From Streptomyces thinghirensis (GTDB lineage: Bacteria > Actinomycetota > Actinomycetia > Streptomycetales > Streptomycetaceae), in assembly GCA_021502835.1 (NCBI GenBank), contig JAKFGP010000042.1:43546-107545 (forward strand): DNA of 64,000 nt, written 5' to 3'. The notes beneath the pieces were generated by a model. That model saw nothing but the letters and a program-made list of their open reading frames with translations. It was not told the DNA's origin and did no database searches. Shown piece by piece: positions 48,984-59,726 of the stretch (the stretch's first letter is position 1; each line of letters begins with the position of its first letter). Position numbers and translations under genes: made by a program.

Positions 48984-50430
48984 ATGACGCCGTCGACCGG
49001 TAGAGGGCGGCCCTCCGGGACCCGCCGACAGCAGCGCGGCCTGGGTGCTGCTTCCCGCCGCCTCGGCACCGGCACGCGCGCGTGGCCGCGCCTGCAGGAG
49101 GCCCTGCAGCGACGCGGTCCGCTCGGGCCGGCTCACGCCGGGCACCCGCCTCCCGTCCAGCCGGGACCTGGCGGCCGACCTCGGGGTGTCGCGGGGGCTG
49201 GTGACGGAGGCGTACGAGCAGCTGACGGCCGAGGGGCTATCTGCGCAGCGGGCGGGGCGCGGGGACGTGGGTGGGGACTCCGTACGGGCCGCCCGTCCGC
49301 GCGCGCGCGTGATCTCGCCCCGCGCTCCCCGCCGACCGCGTCGACTTCGTGCCGGGGACGCCGGATCTGTCGCTCTTCCCCCGCTCGGCGTGGGCCGCCG
49401 CCCGCAGCGGGCGTGCTGACGGAGCTGCCGCACGGGGAGCCTCGGCTACCCGGATCCGCGCGGGCTGCCCCCGGCTGCGGACCGCGCTGGCCGAACTGCT
49501 CGCGCAGCGCCGGGGCGTGGTGACCGACCCGGAGCGCACCATGGTGGTCTCCGGGGTGGCGCGGGCGACAGCGCTGCTCACCTGAGCGTGCTCCCACGCG
49601 CGCGGGGTGCGCGCCCACCGGCGTCGAGGACCCCGGCGGCCCCCCCCACGACGCCCTGTACGCGTCGGCGGGGGTGGACACCGATGCCGCTGCCGCTGGA
49701 CGACGAGGGACTCGCCGTCAGCCCGCTGCACGCCTCGGGCGTACAGACCGTGGTGACGACTCCGGCCCACCAGTTCCCCACCGGGATCGCCTACTCACCG
49801 CACACCGGCGCGGTATGAGCTGCTGGACTGGGCACGGTCCGTGGACAGCCTCGTCCTGGAGGACGACTACGACGGCGACTTCCGGTACGACCGTGCCCCG
49901 TGGGCGCACTCCAGGGCTCGATCCGGAACGCATCGCCTACACGGGTTCGGTCAGCAAGTCCCGCTCGCCCGGGACTGCGGCTGGGCTGGCTGCTGGTTCC
50001 GGAGTGGCTGGCGGACGGCGTCGTCGAGCCCTGCAAGCGCACCACGGACCCTCGGGCATCCGGCCCGCGACCAAGGACACTCTTCGCCCGCTTCGTGGAG
50101 CGCTCGGCGACTTCACCTCCAACTGGCTGCGCCTGTCAAGCAGCGCCTACCGTGAGCGGCGCGACGCCCTGGTGGCCGCCCTGGAGAGTACTTCCCGGCT
50201 CCCGGGTGTCCCGGCATCGCAGCCGGACTCCACGCCATCGCCACGCTCCCCGTGCGGTACGGGCCAGGGAACCTTGCTTCCTCGCACGCGTGAGGAGGCC
50301 GGGGTCGCCGTGCGTTCGCTGGCGGAGTACGGGCACGGCGTGGCTGGTGACGAGGCGGCGGCAGAAGGAGTTACGGCTGGTGCTGGTACGCGCGCACCGG
50401 CACGCGAGCCGCATTCGTTGCGGGGGTGAG
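48984..50430 (+). CDS. MocR/PdxR-type GntR regulator with aminotransferase domain
   Basis: The N-terminal GntR winged helix reads LQEALRDAVRSGRLTPGTRL, PSSRDLAADLGVSRGLVTEA, YEQLTAEG; the C-terminal fold type I aminotransferase-like domain has PDLSLFPRSAW, GSLGYPDPRGLPRLRTALAE, DSLVLEDDYDGDFRYD and the PLP lysine in YTGSVSKSLAPGLRLGW. Very many indels fragment it. It is divergent from block C (amine-forming aminotransferase), so PLP or an amine may be its ligand. It is the best candidate local regulator of block C and probably marks the cluster edge. Confidence 0.82.
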
Positions 50431-50460
50431 AATGATAAGGACGGGGAACTGTGTGATGCA

Positions 50461-50560
50461 GCGGGCTGTGTGATCGCCGGGGGGTTGCGTGACCTGCGGG
50501 GGGCCTGCGCGTTGCGTGGGCTGCGGTGATGCGGGGGGCTGCGTGACGCAGGGCGGGTGA
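50461..50560. repeat. G-rich degenerate repeat with several runs of six G
   Basis: The stretch repeats GCGGGGGGCTGCGTGACG-like units with three runs of six G (50479-50484, 50498-50503, 50532-50537) and shorter G3 runs. It lies between the MocR gene and the PhoD gene. It could form a G-quadruplex; no gene is evident. Confidence 0.6.
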
Positions 50561-50704
50561 GCCGTGCTCGCACGGGTGCAGGAACGGCCGGTTGTTCACC
50601 CCGGATTTCATTGACCCGCCGCGCCGGACCGGTAGGTCTGGCTCTGCACACATGGCCGGAACACTGGCCGGAGCCCGTCCCTGGACATCCCTGGAGGCGC
50701 ATCC

Positions 50705-52298
50705 ATGTCACACCGTCCGTTGCCCGATCGCCGCAGCGTGCTGCGCGGCTCCCTCGCCGCGTCGGCGACCCCGGCCCTGCCCACCGCCCTCGGGCGGCTC
50801 GGCGTTCGCCCGTTCCGGGCGGCGGCCGGGTGCCGGGGCGTGGCAGACGTCGAGGAAGACGTGACCTCCCACTCCGGTCTCGTGTAGGTACGGTCCGACC
50901 GGCCGGCCACGCATGATCGTCGAGACGTCGGCCACCGGGTCGTTCCCGCAACGCGCGCAGATGGCACGGCCCGCTGCTCCGGGGCGGACACGGACTTCAC
51001 CGGCACGACCAGGCTGCGCGGGCTGCCGCCGGGCGAGGCAGATCCCACTACCGCGTGCTCCTCGCCGACCCGGACGACCCGCGCCACACCCGGTGAGCCG
51101 GTCCCCAGCACCTTCCGCACGGTGCCGGTCCGCAGGCGTGAGGGGACGCGCTTCGTGTGGTCCGGCGACCTGGCGGGCCAGGGTTGAGCACTCAACCCGA
51201 CCTCGGCGGCTACCGCATCTACGACGCCATGGGCGCCCTGGACCCGGACTTCTTCCTGTACAGCGGCGACACCATCTACGCCGACGGCCCCATCTCGGCG
51301 ACGGCCGCCCTCTCCCGACGGCGGCACCTGGCCGGGGACATCACCACCGAAAGAAGTCCAAGGTCGCCGAGACCCTCGCCGAGTTCCGGGGCAACTTCGC
51401 TACAACCTGCTCGACGAGAACCTGCGGCGCTTCGGCGCCCGGGTCCCGTCCGGTCGTCCAGTGGGACGACCACGAGGTGCGCAACAACTGGTACCCGGGC
51501 CAGGTGATCGCGGACACGGACAGCCGCTACACCGAGAAGAGCGTGGACGTGCTGGCCGCCCACGCCGGCGGGCGTTCGGTGGTAGCTTCCCGATCTCCAC
51601 CCTGCGCCCCGGAGCGCGGAGGGCGCGTGCACCGGGTGCTGCGCCAGGGACCCGCTCCTCGACGTGTTCGTACTGGACATGCGGACGTACCGCGACGCCA
51701 ACTCCCCGGTGACCAGACCGTGGACCCGCAGGGCATCCTGGGCCGCGAGCAGTTGGAGTGGCTCAAGCGGGAGCTGTCGCGGTCGCGTGCGGTCCTGGAA
51801 GGTGATCGCCGCCGACATGCCGATCGGCCTGGTCGTGCCCGACGCCACCGAGGGGAAGGCGAACATCGAGGGGTGGCGCAAGGCGACCCGGCGCGCCTCT
51901 GGGGCGTGAACTGCAGATCGCCGAGCTGCTGCGCAACATCAAGCACCGGCGGATCACCGGCACGGTGTGGCTGACGGCCGACGTGCACCACACCTCGGCG
52001 CAGCACTACCAGCCCTCGCGGGCCGCGTTCACCGACTTCGAGCCGTTCTGGGAGTTCGTGTCCGGGCCGCTCAACTCGGGTGCGTTCCCGGCCAGCGCCC
52101 TCGACGGGACCTTCGGCCCGGAGAGGGTGTTCGTGAAGGCGCCGACCGCTTCGAACGTCTCGCCCGCGGGCGACTACCAGTTCTTCGGCGAGGTCGACAT
52201 CGACGGCGACAGCGCCGAGATGACGGTGCGTCTGCGCGAGCAGAACGGCACGGTGCTGTACACGAAAGGTGCTCCAGCCGGGCCGGGTCGGCCAGTAG
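50705..52298 (+). CDS. PhoD-family alkaline phosphatase
   Basis: This secreted metallophosphatase is exported by Tat: signal peptide DRRSVLRGSLAASATPALPT at the N-terminus. The catalytic part shows FFLYSGDTIYADGP, VVQWDDHEVRNNWYPG (the DDHE metal motif), VFVLDMRTYRD, VIAADMPIGLVVPDA and TVWLTADVHHTSAQHY. The C-terminus reads GDYQFFGEVDIDGDSAEMTV and ends LQPGRVGQ. PhoD enzymes need Ca and Fe and hydrolyse phosphodiesters/monoesters under phosphate limitation. Indels are scattered. No Pho box was identified upstream. Confidence 0.92.
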
Positions 52299-52703
52299 TT
52301 CCCGTAGCCTGTCGAGTGTGCCGCGCGCCGGCGTCATCCCCCGGTGCGCGGCTCGCGGCCCCGTCCGCGACCTGTTCGACACCGGGCGCGCCTCGACCTC
52401 CTCCTTGCGAAACTGCGGGGAAGGTGCGCACCACCACGCTGCAACGGGCTCGCCGGGTGCGCCGAGCAGGTGGGGGCCCGGGGCGACCTGCCGCATCTGT
52501 CGGATGCGGCGGACCGGCGCAGTTCGTCCGGCGTGGTGACGCAGGCCCGGCGGCTGCGCGAGCGCGCTGGCGGAGGAGGCGACGAGGTGGCCGCCGCCTG
52601 ACACACGACACTGGCAAAGGGCAACCAATGTCCCAGAAGCCTTCTTTACCCATCGGTCACAGAGCGTTCGTGATCACGCAACACCGTCCGTCACAGTGGG
52701 TGC
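52299..52703. other. Unassigned 405-bp stretch
   Basis: Both strands are open in places but no frame shows a recognisable domain. A plus-strand frame ending at 52601 (VTQARRLRERAGGGGDEVAAA) could be the C-terminus of a small helical protein broken by indels, and a minus-strand frame contains a short helical segment (TLDRLRELLADPARLE). I cannot support a call for either. Confidence 0.4.
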
Positions 52704-52734
52704 ATGAGTCGAGACATGTCTGATGTGACGGACG
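52685..52734. promoter_or_regulatory. 11-bp perfect inverted repeat spanning a start codon
   Basis: CGTCCGTCACA (52685-52695) and TGTGACGGACG (52724-52734) are perfect complements with 28 bp between, enclosing both candidate start codons (52704, 52716) of the ACT-GNAT gene. It could be an operator or an mRNA hairpin that masks the start. Confidence 0.6.
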
Positions 52735-54087
52735 CCGTGACGCGCCTCTTCGAGCACGGCCCCGTGGTACCCGCCATGCTGCTGGCCTCGGTGGCCACCT
52801 GATTGCCACGGCGGGCTTCCACACCTGGTGGACACGCCGCCACGGGCACGCCCGCCGGCGGACGATACCGGCGCTCGGCCGCCGTCCACGGGACGGCAGA
52901 CCGGGCCTTCCGACCGGGGCGACGGGACAGCGCCGCGGGGCGGGGGCCGGGACCGGGCCGGCAGCCGGTTCCGGAGCCGATTGCGGCGGACAGCGCGCTG
53001 TGGCGGATGCGGACGACCGTACGGGACGCGCCGGGGTCGCTGGCCGTGCTGTGCTCGGCCCTCGCCGACCGGCGGGTCGACATCCTGAACCTGCAGACGC
53101 ACCCGCTGGCGGAGGGGACGGTGGACGAGTTCCTGCTTCGTGCCCCGGGTGAGTTGACGGGCTCCGAGCTGGCCGACGTGGTGTCGGCGGCGGGCGGTGA
53201 CCACACCTGGACCGAGCGGGCGGACGCCCACGATCTGGTGGACGCGCCGACCCGGGTGCTGGGGCTGGCCGCCCGTACGGCGCTGGACACGGCGGAACTC
53301 CCGCTGGCTCTCCGGCAGTTGCTGGGCCGGTGCACCATCCGGTCGTTGCCCGCGACTGTCGGTGGACGCGGACGGACGACGTGCCGCCGGAGGGCGCGCT
53401 GGAGGACACCGTGCTGCGGCTGCGCGCGCCGGAGGGCAGGGTGATCGGTGTGGAACGGCCGTATCTGCCGTTCACCCCGGCCGAGTTCGCCCGCGCGCGC
53501 GGGCGCTGGTCGAGCTGGATGCCCGGCTCGGTCCGCGCATCCCGCGCGGCCGGGACTTGCTGACGCTGCCGAGGACGCGACATCACGGTCCGCCGGGCCG
53601 ACCAGCGTGACGTCCCGGCGGCGAAGGCGATCTACGAGCGGTGCTCGACGCGGACGCTCGGGCTGCGGTACCACGGCCGGTCGGCGGCGACGCCGGCCGG
53701 TATCTCAACCACCTCCTCAGCCCGCGCCACGGCCGCACCCTCGCCGTGCAGACCGCCTCAGGGGCGGATCGTCGAGCTGGGCCACCTACATGTGGGACGG
53801 GGACGAGACGGAGGTCGCGCTGCTGGTCGAGGACGGGTGGCGCAGCGCCGTGGCATCGGCGGCGAACTCCTCGGCCGGCTCGTGGCGATGGCGGCGGAAA
53901 CGAGCTGCGAGGGCGTGTACGCCGTGACGCGGGCGTCCAACACCGGCATGGTCGCCGCGATGCGCGGCCTGGGCCTCCCCTCGACTACCAGATCGAGGAG
54001 GGGACCCTCGTCATCACGGCCCCGCCTGGACCCGGCGGCCCGGGCGGCGGCGCGGCTGCCGCGCGAGGAGCGGATCGGCAAGGATGA
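52704..54087 (+). CDS. GNAT acetyltransferase with N-terminal ACT domain
   Basis: After a variable N-terminus (MSRDMSDVTDAVTRLFEHGP), an ACT domain is clear: WRMRTTVRDAPGSLAVLCSA and RRVDILNLQTHPL. A linker with LPFTPAEFARARALVELD leads to a GNAT domain: ITVRRADQRDVPAAKAIYERC, LVEDGWRQRRGIGGELLGRL (acetyl-CoA loop) and VTRASNTGMVAAMRGLGLPL. Such ACT-GNAT proteins are amino-acid-responsive acetyltransferases in actinobacteria (similar to Lys-acetylating Pat-like enzymes). About seven indels. It converges with the gamma-synthase gene. The acceptor is unknown. Confidence 0.85.
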
Positions 54088-54112
54088 GCCGGCGGGCGGC
54101 GCCCGCCTGCGG

Positions 54113-55341
54113 TCACTCGGCCCGCGACAGCGCCTCCCAACGGGATCGCCTCGGCCGCCCGCTCGCCCAGCGCCTGGTCCAGGTCGGCCCACAGGTCGTC
54201 GACGTCCTCCAGGCCGACGGACAGCCGCAGGAGCCGGTCGCTCACCCCGGCCTCCCGGCGGTCGGCGGCGTCGACGATGCGGTGGCTGATGGACGCCGGG
54301 TGCTGGATCAGCGTGTCGACACTGCCAGGGCTCACCGCCGGGGTGATCGGAGGCGGACGCGGCCGATGACCTCGTGCGGATCGCCGTGGACCTCGAAGGG
54401 GACCATCGGCGCCGCCGATGCGCGGATAGTGGACGCGGGCCACGCGCGGGTCGGCGGCGAGGGCGCCGGACGAGCGCGGCGGCGTTCGCGGAGGCGGCCC
54501 GCACCCGCACGGGCAGGGTCGACAGACCGCGCAGCAGGAGATAGCCGGCCAGCGGGTGCAGTACGCCGCCGGTGGCGAAGCGGACCTGCCGCAGCCGTCC
54601 CGCGAACTCCTCGTCGCAGGCCACCACGCCGGCCAGCACGTCCCCGTGCCCGCCGAGGTACTTGGTGGCGCTGTGCAGCACCAGGCGCGCGCCCTGTTCG
54701 GCGGGGCGCTGGAGCACGGGCGTGGCGAAGGTGTTGTCCACGAGCAGCGGCACCGAACCGCAGGCGTGGGCGACGGCCCGCAGGTCCACCTCCGCCAGCG
54801 TGGGGTTGGCCGGTGACTCCACGAGCACCAGGCCGGTGTCCGGGCGCAGCGCGTCCGCGATGCCCGCCGGGTCAGTCCAGGTGACCTCGGATCCGAGCAG
54901 TCCGGCGGTCAGCAGGTGGTCGCTGCAGCCGTACAGGGGGCCGTACGGCGACGACGTGCCGCAGGCCATCGAAACCGCCCGGGCCAGCAGGACGGCGCTC
55001 AGCGCGGCCATGCCGCTGGCGAAGGCGACCGCGGCCTCGGTACCCTCCAGGCGGGCCAGCGCCGTCTCGAAGCGGGCGACGGTGGGGTTGCCGAGACGGC
55101 CGTAGACCGGCGGGCCCTCCGGGTCGGCGCCGGTGGTGGCGAACGCGTCGATGCGGGCGGCCTCGCCACGGCTGTCGTACGACGGGTAGGTCGTGGACAG
55201 GTCGATGGGCGGGGGCGTGCAGTCCTGGGCGGCGAGATCGTCGCGGCCGGCGTGCACGGCCTCGGTGGCCAGTGCCCTGCCCGTGGGAGCGGTGGTGCGT
55301 ACGTCGTCGGGTGGTGACGTGTGCGTGCGCGCAGAGTCCAT
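54113..55341 (-). CDS. Cystathionine gamma-synthase/lyase-like PLP enzyme
   Basis: This trans-sulfuration family enzyme shows TPPPIDLSTTYPSYDSRGEA, VYGRLGNPTVARFETALARL, AAVAFASGMAALSAVLLA, VLVESPANPTLAEVDL, the Asp in PLLVDNTFATPVLQRP and the PLP lysine in VLHSATKYLGGHGDV. C-terminal RLLRLSVGLEDVDDLWADLD ends in WEALSRAE. Length ~400. Several indels lie in the last third. It is divergent from an Lrp/AsnC regulator, a standard pairing for methionine-gamma-lyase-like enzymes in Streptomyces. Synthase versus lyase activity cannot be told apart here. Confidence 0.92.
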
Positions 55342-55402
55342 GACTCGAAGAGTGAACACCGACCGGGCCATGGCGATCACAGGCCGTGCTACGTTCGACG
55401 AG

Positions 55403-55966
55403 ATGGCCGAATCTGTCGTACTGGATCCGGTGGATCTTCATCTGCTGCGGCTGCTGCAGGACGACGCCCGGACCACCTACCGTGATCCTCGCCGCCCAGG
55501 GTCGGAGTCGCCCCGTCGACCTGCCTGGACCGGGTGACCCGGCTGCGGCGTGCCGGGGTGATCCTCGGCCATCGTCTCGAACTGGACCCGGCCAAGCTGG
55601 GGCGTGGGCTCCAGGCGCTGCTGTCGGTGCAGGTGCGCCCGCACCGGCGGGAACTGGTCGGCCCGTTCGTGGAGCGGATCCGGGCGCTCCCGGGTCGCGC
55701 ACCGTCTTCCATCTCACCGGCCCGGACGACTACCTCGATCCACGTCGCGGTCGCGGACATGACGGATCTGCAGCGGCTGGTGCTGGACGGGTTCACCTCC
55801 CCGGCCGGAGGTGGCCCGTGTCGAGACGCGGCTGATCTTCCAGCAGTGGGAGTGCGGCCCCCTGCTGCCGCCCCGCCGCGCCCGCGGACACGCCCTGAGC
55901 GAAATCCGGCCGCCCGCGGTACCGGGCCGGGCAAAGCGGGCTGACGCGGCACCGGCATCCGTATGA
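55403..55966 (+). CDS. Lrp/AsnC-family regulator
   Basis: The N-terminal helix-turn-helix reads LDPVDLHLLRLLQDDARTTY, then LAAQVGVAPSTCLDRVTRLR after an indel near 55490; the ligand-sensing RAM domain has RGLQALLSVQVRPHRRELVG, TVFHLTGPDDYLIHVAVADM and ARVETRLIFQQWECGPLLPP. The ATG at 55403 is 61 bp from the divergent gamma-synthase start, so it probably regulates that gene in response to an amino acid. Confidence 0.9.
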
Positions 55967-55976
55967 GGATGTCCGC

Positions 55977-57665
55977 ATGTCAGAGACCAAGAGCCCGCTG
56001 CCCCGCGAGGTCGCCGACGCCTACGTCGACGAGCTCATCGCCCTCGACCCGGTCACCGGTACGTTCCTCGGCGTGCAGGGAGTTCCAGCCGCCTGCCCGA
56101 CTTCTCGCCGCCAGGGCAGGAGGCCCTCGCGGAGCTGGCGCGGGCCACGCTCGCCAGGCTGGACGAGGCGGAGCGCGCCGGCCCGGCGGGGACAGCGACG
56201 TGGAGCGGCGCTGCGCCCGGCTGCTGCGCGAGCGCCTGACCGCCGAACTCGGCGTGCACGAGGGCCGAGGAGGGCCTGCGCTCGGTCGGCAACATGGGCA
56301 CCGCCGCGCATTCGGTGCGCGAGGTCTTCGATGACGCCGACGCAGACGGACGAGGACTGGGCGCGGATCGCCGAGCGGCTGCGCGCGGTGCCGCGGCGCT
56401 CGCCGGATACCGCGAGTCCACTGGCCCTCGGTCTGGAGCGCAAGCTGTACGCGTCTCCGCGCCCGACCGCCACCTTCGTCGAGCAGCTCGGCGAGTGGGC
56501 GGACACGGGTGAGGGCCGTGGCTGGTTCGAGGACTTCGCGTCCGCAGGCCCCGACGCGTTGCGCGCCGAGCTGGACGAGGCGGCCCGGGGCGCGACCGCG
56601 GCCGTGGTGGGAGCTGCGGGACTGGATGCGCGACGTGTACGCGCCGGCGATCGAGGGCGCCCCGGACACGGTGGGCCGCGAGCGTTACGCCCGCTGGTCG
56701 CGCTACTACAACGGCACCGACCTCGACCTGGACGAGGCGTACGCGTACGGCTGGGCCGAGTACCACCGGCTGCTCGCCGAGATGAAGCAGGAGGCGGAGA
56801 AGATCCTGCCGGGCGCCGCGACGCCGTGGGTGGCGCTGGCGCACCTGGACGAGCACGGCAGGCACATCGAGGGCGTCGACGAGGTCGAGACTGGCTGCAG
56901 GGCCTGATGGACCAGGCGATCGAGGCGCTGGACGGCACCCACTTTCGAACTCGCCGAGCGGGTGCGGAAGGTGGAGTCGCGGATCGCCCCGCCCGGCAGC
57001 GCGGCGGCCCCGTACTACACGCCGCCGTCGGAGGACTTCTCGCGCCCCGGCCGGACCTGGCTGCCGACGATGGGCCTGACCCGGTTCCCGGTCTACGACC
57101 TGGTCTCCACCTGGTACCACGAGGGCGTTCCCGGTCACCACCTCCAGCTCGCCCAGTGGGCGCACGTGGCCGAGGACCTCTCCCGCTACCAGGCCTCGGT
57201 CGGCATGGTCAGCGCCAACGCCGAGGGCTGGGCGCTGTACGCGGAACGGCTGATGGACGAGCTGGGCTTCCTCACGGACGCCGAGCAGCGGCTCGGGTAC
57301 CTGGACGCGCAGATGATGCGGGCCGCCCGGGTCATCGTGGACATCGGCATGCACCTGGAGCTGGAATCCCGGCGGACTCCCCCTTCCACCCGGGCGAGCG
57401 CTGGACGCCGGAGCTGGCGCAGGAGTTCTTCGGCGCGCACAGCAGCCGTCCGGCGGACTTCGTGGAGAGCGAGCTGACCCGGTACCCGACGATCCCGGGC
57501 CAGGCGATCGGCTACAAGCTCGGTGAGCGGGCGTGGCTGCTGGGCCGGGAGAAGGCCCGCGAGCGGCACGGTGACGCCTTCGACGCCAAGGCCTGGCACA
57601 TGGCGGCCCTCTCCCAGGGTTCGCTGGGCCTGGACGACCTGGTGGACGAGTTGTCCCGGCTCTGA
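55977..57665 (+). CDS. DUF885 metallopeptidase-like protein
   Basis: This ~560-residue DUF885 protein has the zinc motif YHEGVPGHHLQ (HExxxGH-like) near residue 385, preceded by PVYDLVSTWYHE, and a later NAEGWALYAERLMDELGF segment supplying the third ligand Glu region. C-terminal IPGQAIGYKLGERAWLLGRE is typical. The start ATG at 55977 (MSETKSPLPREVADAYVDEL) is 11 bp past the Lrp stop. Several indels are present. Members are uncharacterised, probably cytoplasmic peptidases; some carry signal peptides, this one does not. Confidence 0.92.
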   Translation: MSETKSPLPREVADAYVDELIALDPVTGTFLGVQGVPAACPTSRRQGRRPSRSWRGPRSPGWTRRSAPARRGQRRGAALRPAAARAPDRRTRRARGPRRACARSATWAPPRIRCARSSMTPTQTDEDWARIAERLRAVPRRSPDTASPLALGLERKLYASPRPTATFVEQLGEWADTGEGRGWFEDFASAGPDALRAELDEAARGATAAVVGAAGLDARRVRAGDRGRPGHGGPRALRPLVALLQRHRPRPGRGVRVRLGRVPPAARRDEAGGGEDPAGRRDAVGGAGAPGRARQAHRGRRRGRDWLQGLMDQAIEALDGTHFRTRRAGAEGGVADRPARQRGGPVLHAAVGGLLAPRPDLAADDGPDPVPGLRPGLHLVPRGRSRSPPPARPVGARGRGPLPLPGLGRHGQRQRRGLGAVRGTADGRAGLPHGRRAAARVPGRADDAGRPGHRGHRHAPGAGIPADSPFHPGERWTPELAQEFFGAHSSRPADFVESELTRYPTIPGQAIGYKLGERAWLLGREKARERHGDAFDAKAWHMAALSQGSLGLDDLVDELSRL

Positions 57666-57672
57666 CACCGGC

Positions 57673-58529
57673 TCACCTGCGGAGCCGCCCCTCGGAGTCG
57701 ACGACCTGGCCGGTGACCCACTCCGCCTCGTCCGTGGCGAGCCACGCGACGAGGCGGGCCGGGTCGTCGGGCATGGCCCACCGCCCGGCGGGAAGAGCGC
57801 GGCGATGGCCTCGTAGTCCTCGCCGGTCGGGTAGTCGGTGTCCACGGGCCCGGGGTTGACCGCGTTGACGGTGACCGCGTGTTCGGCGAGGGTCGTCGAC
57901 AGGGAGCGCGTGATGGAGGCGAGGTGCGCCCTTCTGCAGGGCGTAGGCGATCTCGCCGGGCATGCCGCCGGCGATGTGCAGCCGGAGGTCATCATCACGA
58001 CGCGCCCACCGGGCCTGCGGGGCGGCAGGGCGGCGCGCAGCCGGGCGTAGGCCTGGACGAGCAGCGGTACCGAGCCGGGTGTCGACCTGCCGGTGCGCGT
58101 CGAGCATGGCGGCGTCGATGGTGTCGAGGGTGCCGTCGCTGCCGCTGAGGGCGTGGTTGGCGACGAGGATGTCCAGCCGTCCGCCGAGCGCTTCGGCGGC
58201 GGTGGCCGACCAGTTCGCCGGGTGCGGCGGGGTCGGTGAGGTCGCCGGGGCCGGCCGTCACGGTGGCGTCCGGGTCGCCGAGCGCCGCGCGCACGGGGCG
58301 ACCCCCCACGTCCTCGGGCCGGTCGGCGCCCCACGGCATGGCGGCGTCGTGCGGGACGTGGTGGTGCAGGTGGACGCTCGCCCCGTACGCGGCGAGCCGC
58401 CGAGCCACCGCGTGGCCGATGCCACCGCGCCGGCTGGCCCCGGTGACGAGCGCGCGGTCCGGCCGCGCAGGGGCAGGGAGTCACGGCGGAGTCTTCGGGG
58501 GCGGGGTGCGGAAGTCGTGGCATGGGCAC
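57673..58529 (-). CDS. Short-chain dehydrogenase/reductase
   Basis: This classical SDR shows a glycine-rich RGGIGHAVARRLAAYGASVH near the N-terminus, GGRVVMMTSGLHIAGGMPGE (active Ser), IAYALQKGALASITRSLS (Tyr-x-x-x-Lys as YALQK), AVTVNAVNPGPVDTDYPTG and a C-terminal WLATDEAEWVTGQVVDSEGR. It resembles 3-oxoacyl-ACP reductase FabG-like SDRs. Several indels occur. The substrate is unknown. Confidence 0.9.
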
Positions 58530-58579
58530 CCATCATGGCTGGGCCGCCGCGACGGCGCTCGGCCCGATATCCGCGGTGG

Positions 58580-59100
58580 CTAACGGTCCGCGAGCCGCCG
58601 CAGTTGTACGACGTTCAGCCAGGTCTCCCGGCCCGGGCCGCACCTCGGCCGCGCGCACCGCGTACCGGCCGGGAGCCAGGGCGACCCGCACATGGTCGGC
58701 ACGGTCGCAGGCGGTGCCGGGCCGAGCCGCGTCGAAGAGGAGCACGGGGCCGGGCACCCGCCAGGACACCTCGGGCTCCCACTCGGCCGCGTCGAGGGCG
58801 GCGGGGGACGCCGGCCAGCACCTCGTCCTGGAGTCCGCGGCGCACCAGCGGACGAAGGTGCCGTGATCGGGCAGATAGGCGGTGGAGGCGGGTTCGTCGC
58901 CGAGCACCAGGGCCGCGCAGTCGCCGACCGGGAGGAGTCCGACGTAGCCGTCGATCTCCACAGGCCCGGTCGTAGTCGGAGTCCGTCTCCTCGCCGTCGG
59001 CGCCGGTCCAGAACGGCAGGACCGTCTCCGGGACCGCGACGAGCGGTCCGCCGCCCGACTCCACCCACTCCACCGCGCCCGGCTCCGCGTATCGCACCAT
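58580..59100 (-). CDS. Imm21-family immunity protein
   Basis: This ~175-residue protein fits immunity protein 21: VEWVESGGGPLVAVPETVLP at the N-terminus, IDGYVGLLPVGDCAALVLGD, then PDHGTFVRWCAADSRDEVLA and EWEPEVSWRVPGPVLLFDAA. Such proteins protect against polymorphic toxins; orphan copies without a toxin gene, as here, are common in Streptomyces. Three or four indels interrupt it. Confidence 0.82.
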
Positions 59101-59121
59101 GCCGCAGAACCTACACGCCGT

Positions 59122-59602
59122 TCAGCAGCCGCATTCGCCCGCGTCCACCGGGGCGGTCGGGGGGGTCGGCGGCGCGGCGCTCGGTGCCCTGCCAGGTCTC
59201 GTGCGCGAAGCCCTCGCGCACCCAGTACTCGAAGCCGCCGAGCATCTCCTTGACCCCGGTAGCCGAGTTCGGCGAGGGCGAGGGCGGCGCAGGTCACACC
59301 GTTGCAGCCGGGGCCCCAGCAGTACGTCACCACCGGCACGGCCGGGTCGAGGAGCCGGCCGGCCTGCTCGAGACATGAGAGCGGTGGGCAGGTGGACGGC
59401 GCCGGGATGTGGCCCTGGTCCCAGGACTCGGTGGAACGGCAGTCCACGAGGACGAACCCCGGGTCGCCGTCGGCCGCGAGGCGCGGCGGCGACGTCGGAG
59501 ACGTCGGCGTGGAAGGCGAGGCTCGCCCGGAAGTACGCGGCGGCCTCGGCGGGCGGCGCGGGGGCGGCGCGCAGGACGGGGTTGACGGTGGTGGGTGGTC
59601 AT
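59122..59602 (-). CDS. Rhodanese-domain sulfurtransferase
   Basis: This is a single rhodanese domain protein of ~160 residues: VLVDCRSTESWDQGHIPA (the CH2A region), the catalytic loop VVTYCWGPGCNG with the active Cys in TYCWGPGCNG, then ALALAELGYRVKEMLGGFEY and WVREGFAHE. It ends DAGECGC. Two or three indels. It would transfer sulfane sulfur; the active-site loop CWGPGC is of the type common in Streptomyces. It is divergent from an Lrp-family regulator that may control it. Confidence 0.88.
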
Positions 59603-59726
59603 CGGCGCGGCCTCTCCTCGGTTGAATCTTCCGGCCAGAAATCTAAGGTCCGCAGGCACCTCTCCAGAAGGCAGATCTCCTGGTCCGTCCCTTGCCGGGC
59701 CGGGGATTCCCTGCTATTCATGCCCG

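Noticed and set aside
52299..52703. Small regulator gene downstream of the PhoD gene
   Set aside because: No helix-turn-helix or other domain could be assembled in any frame.
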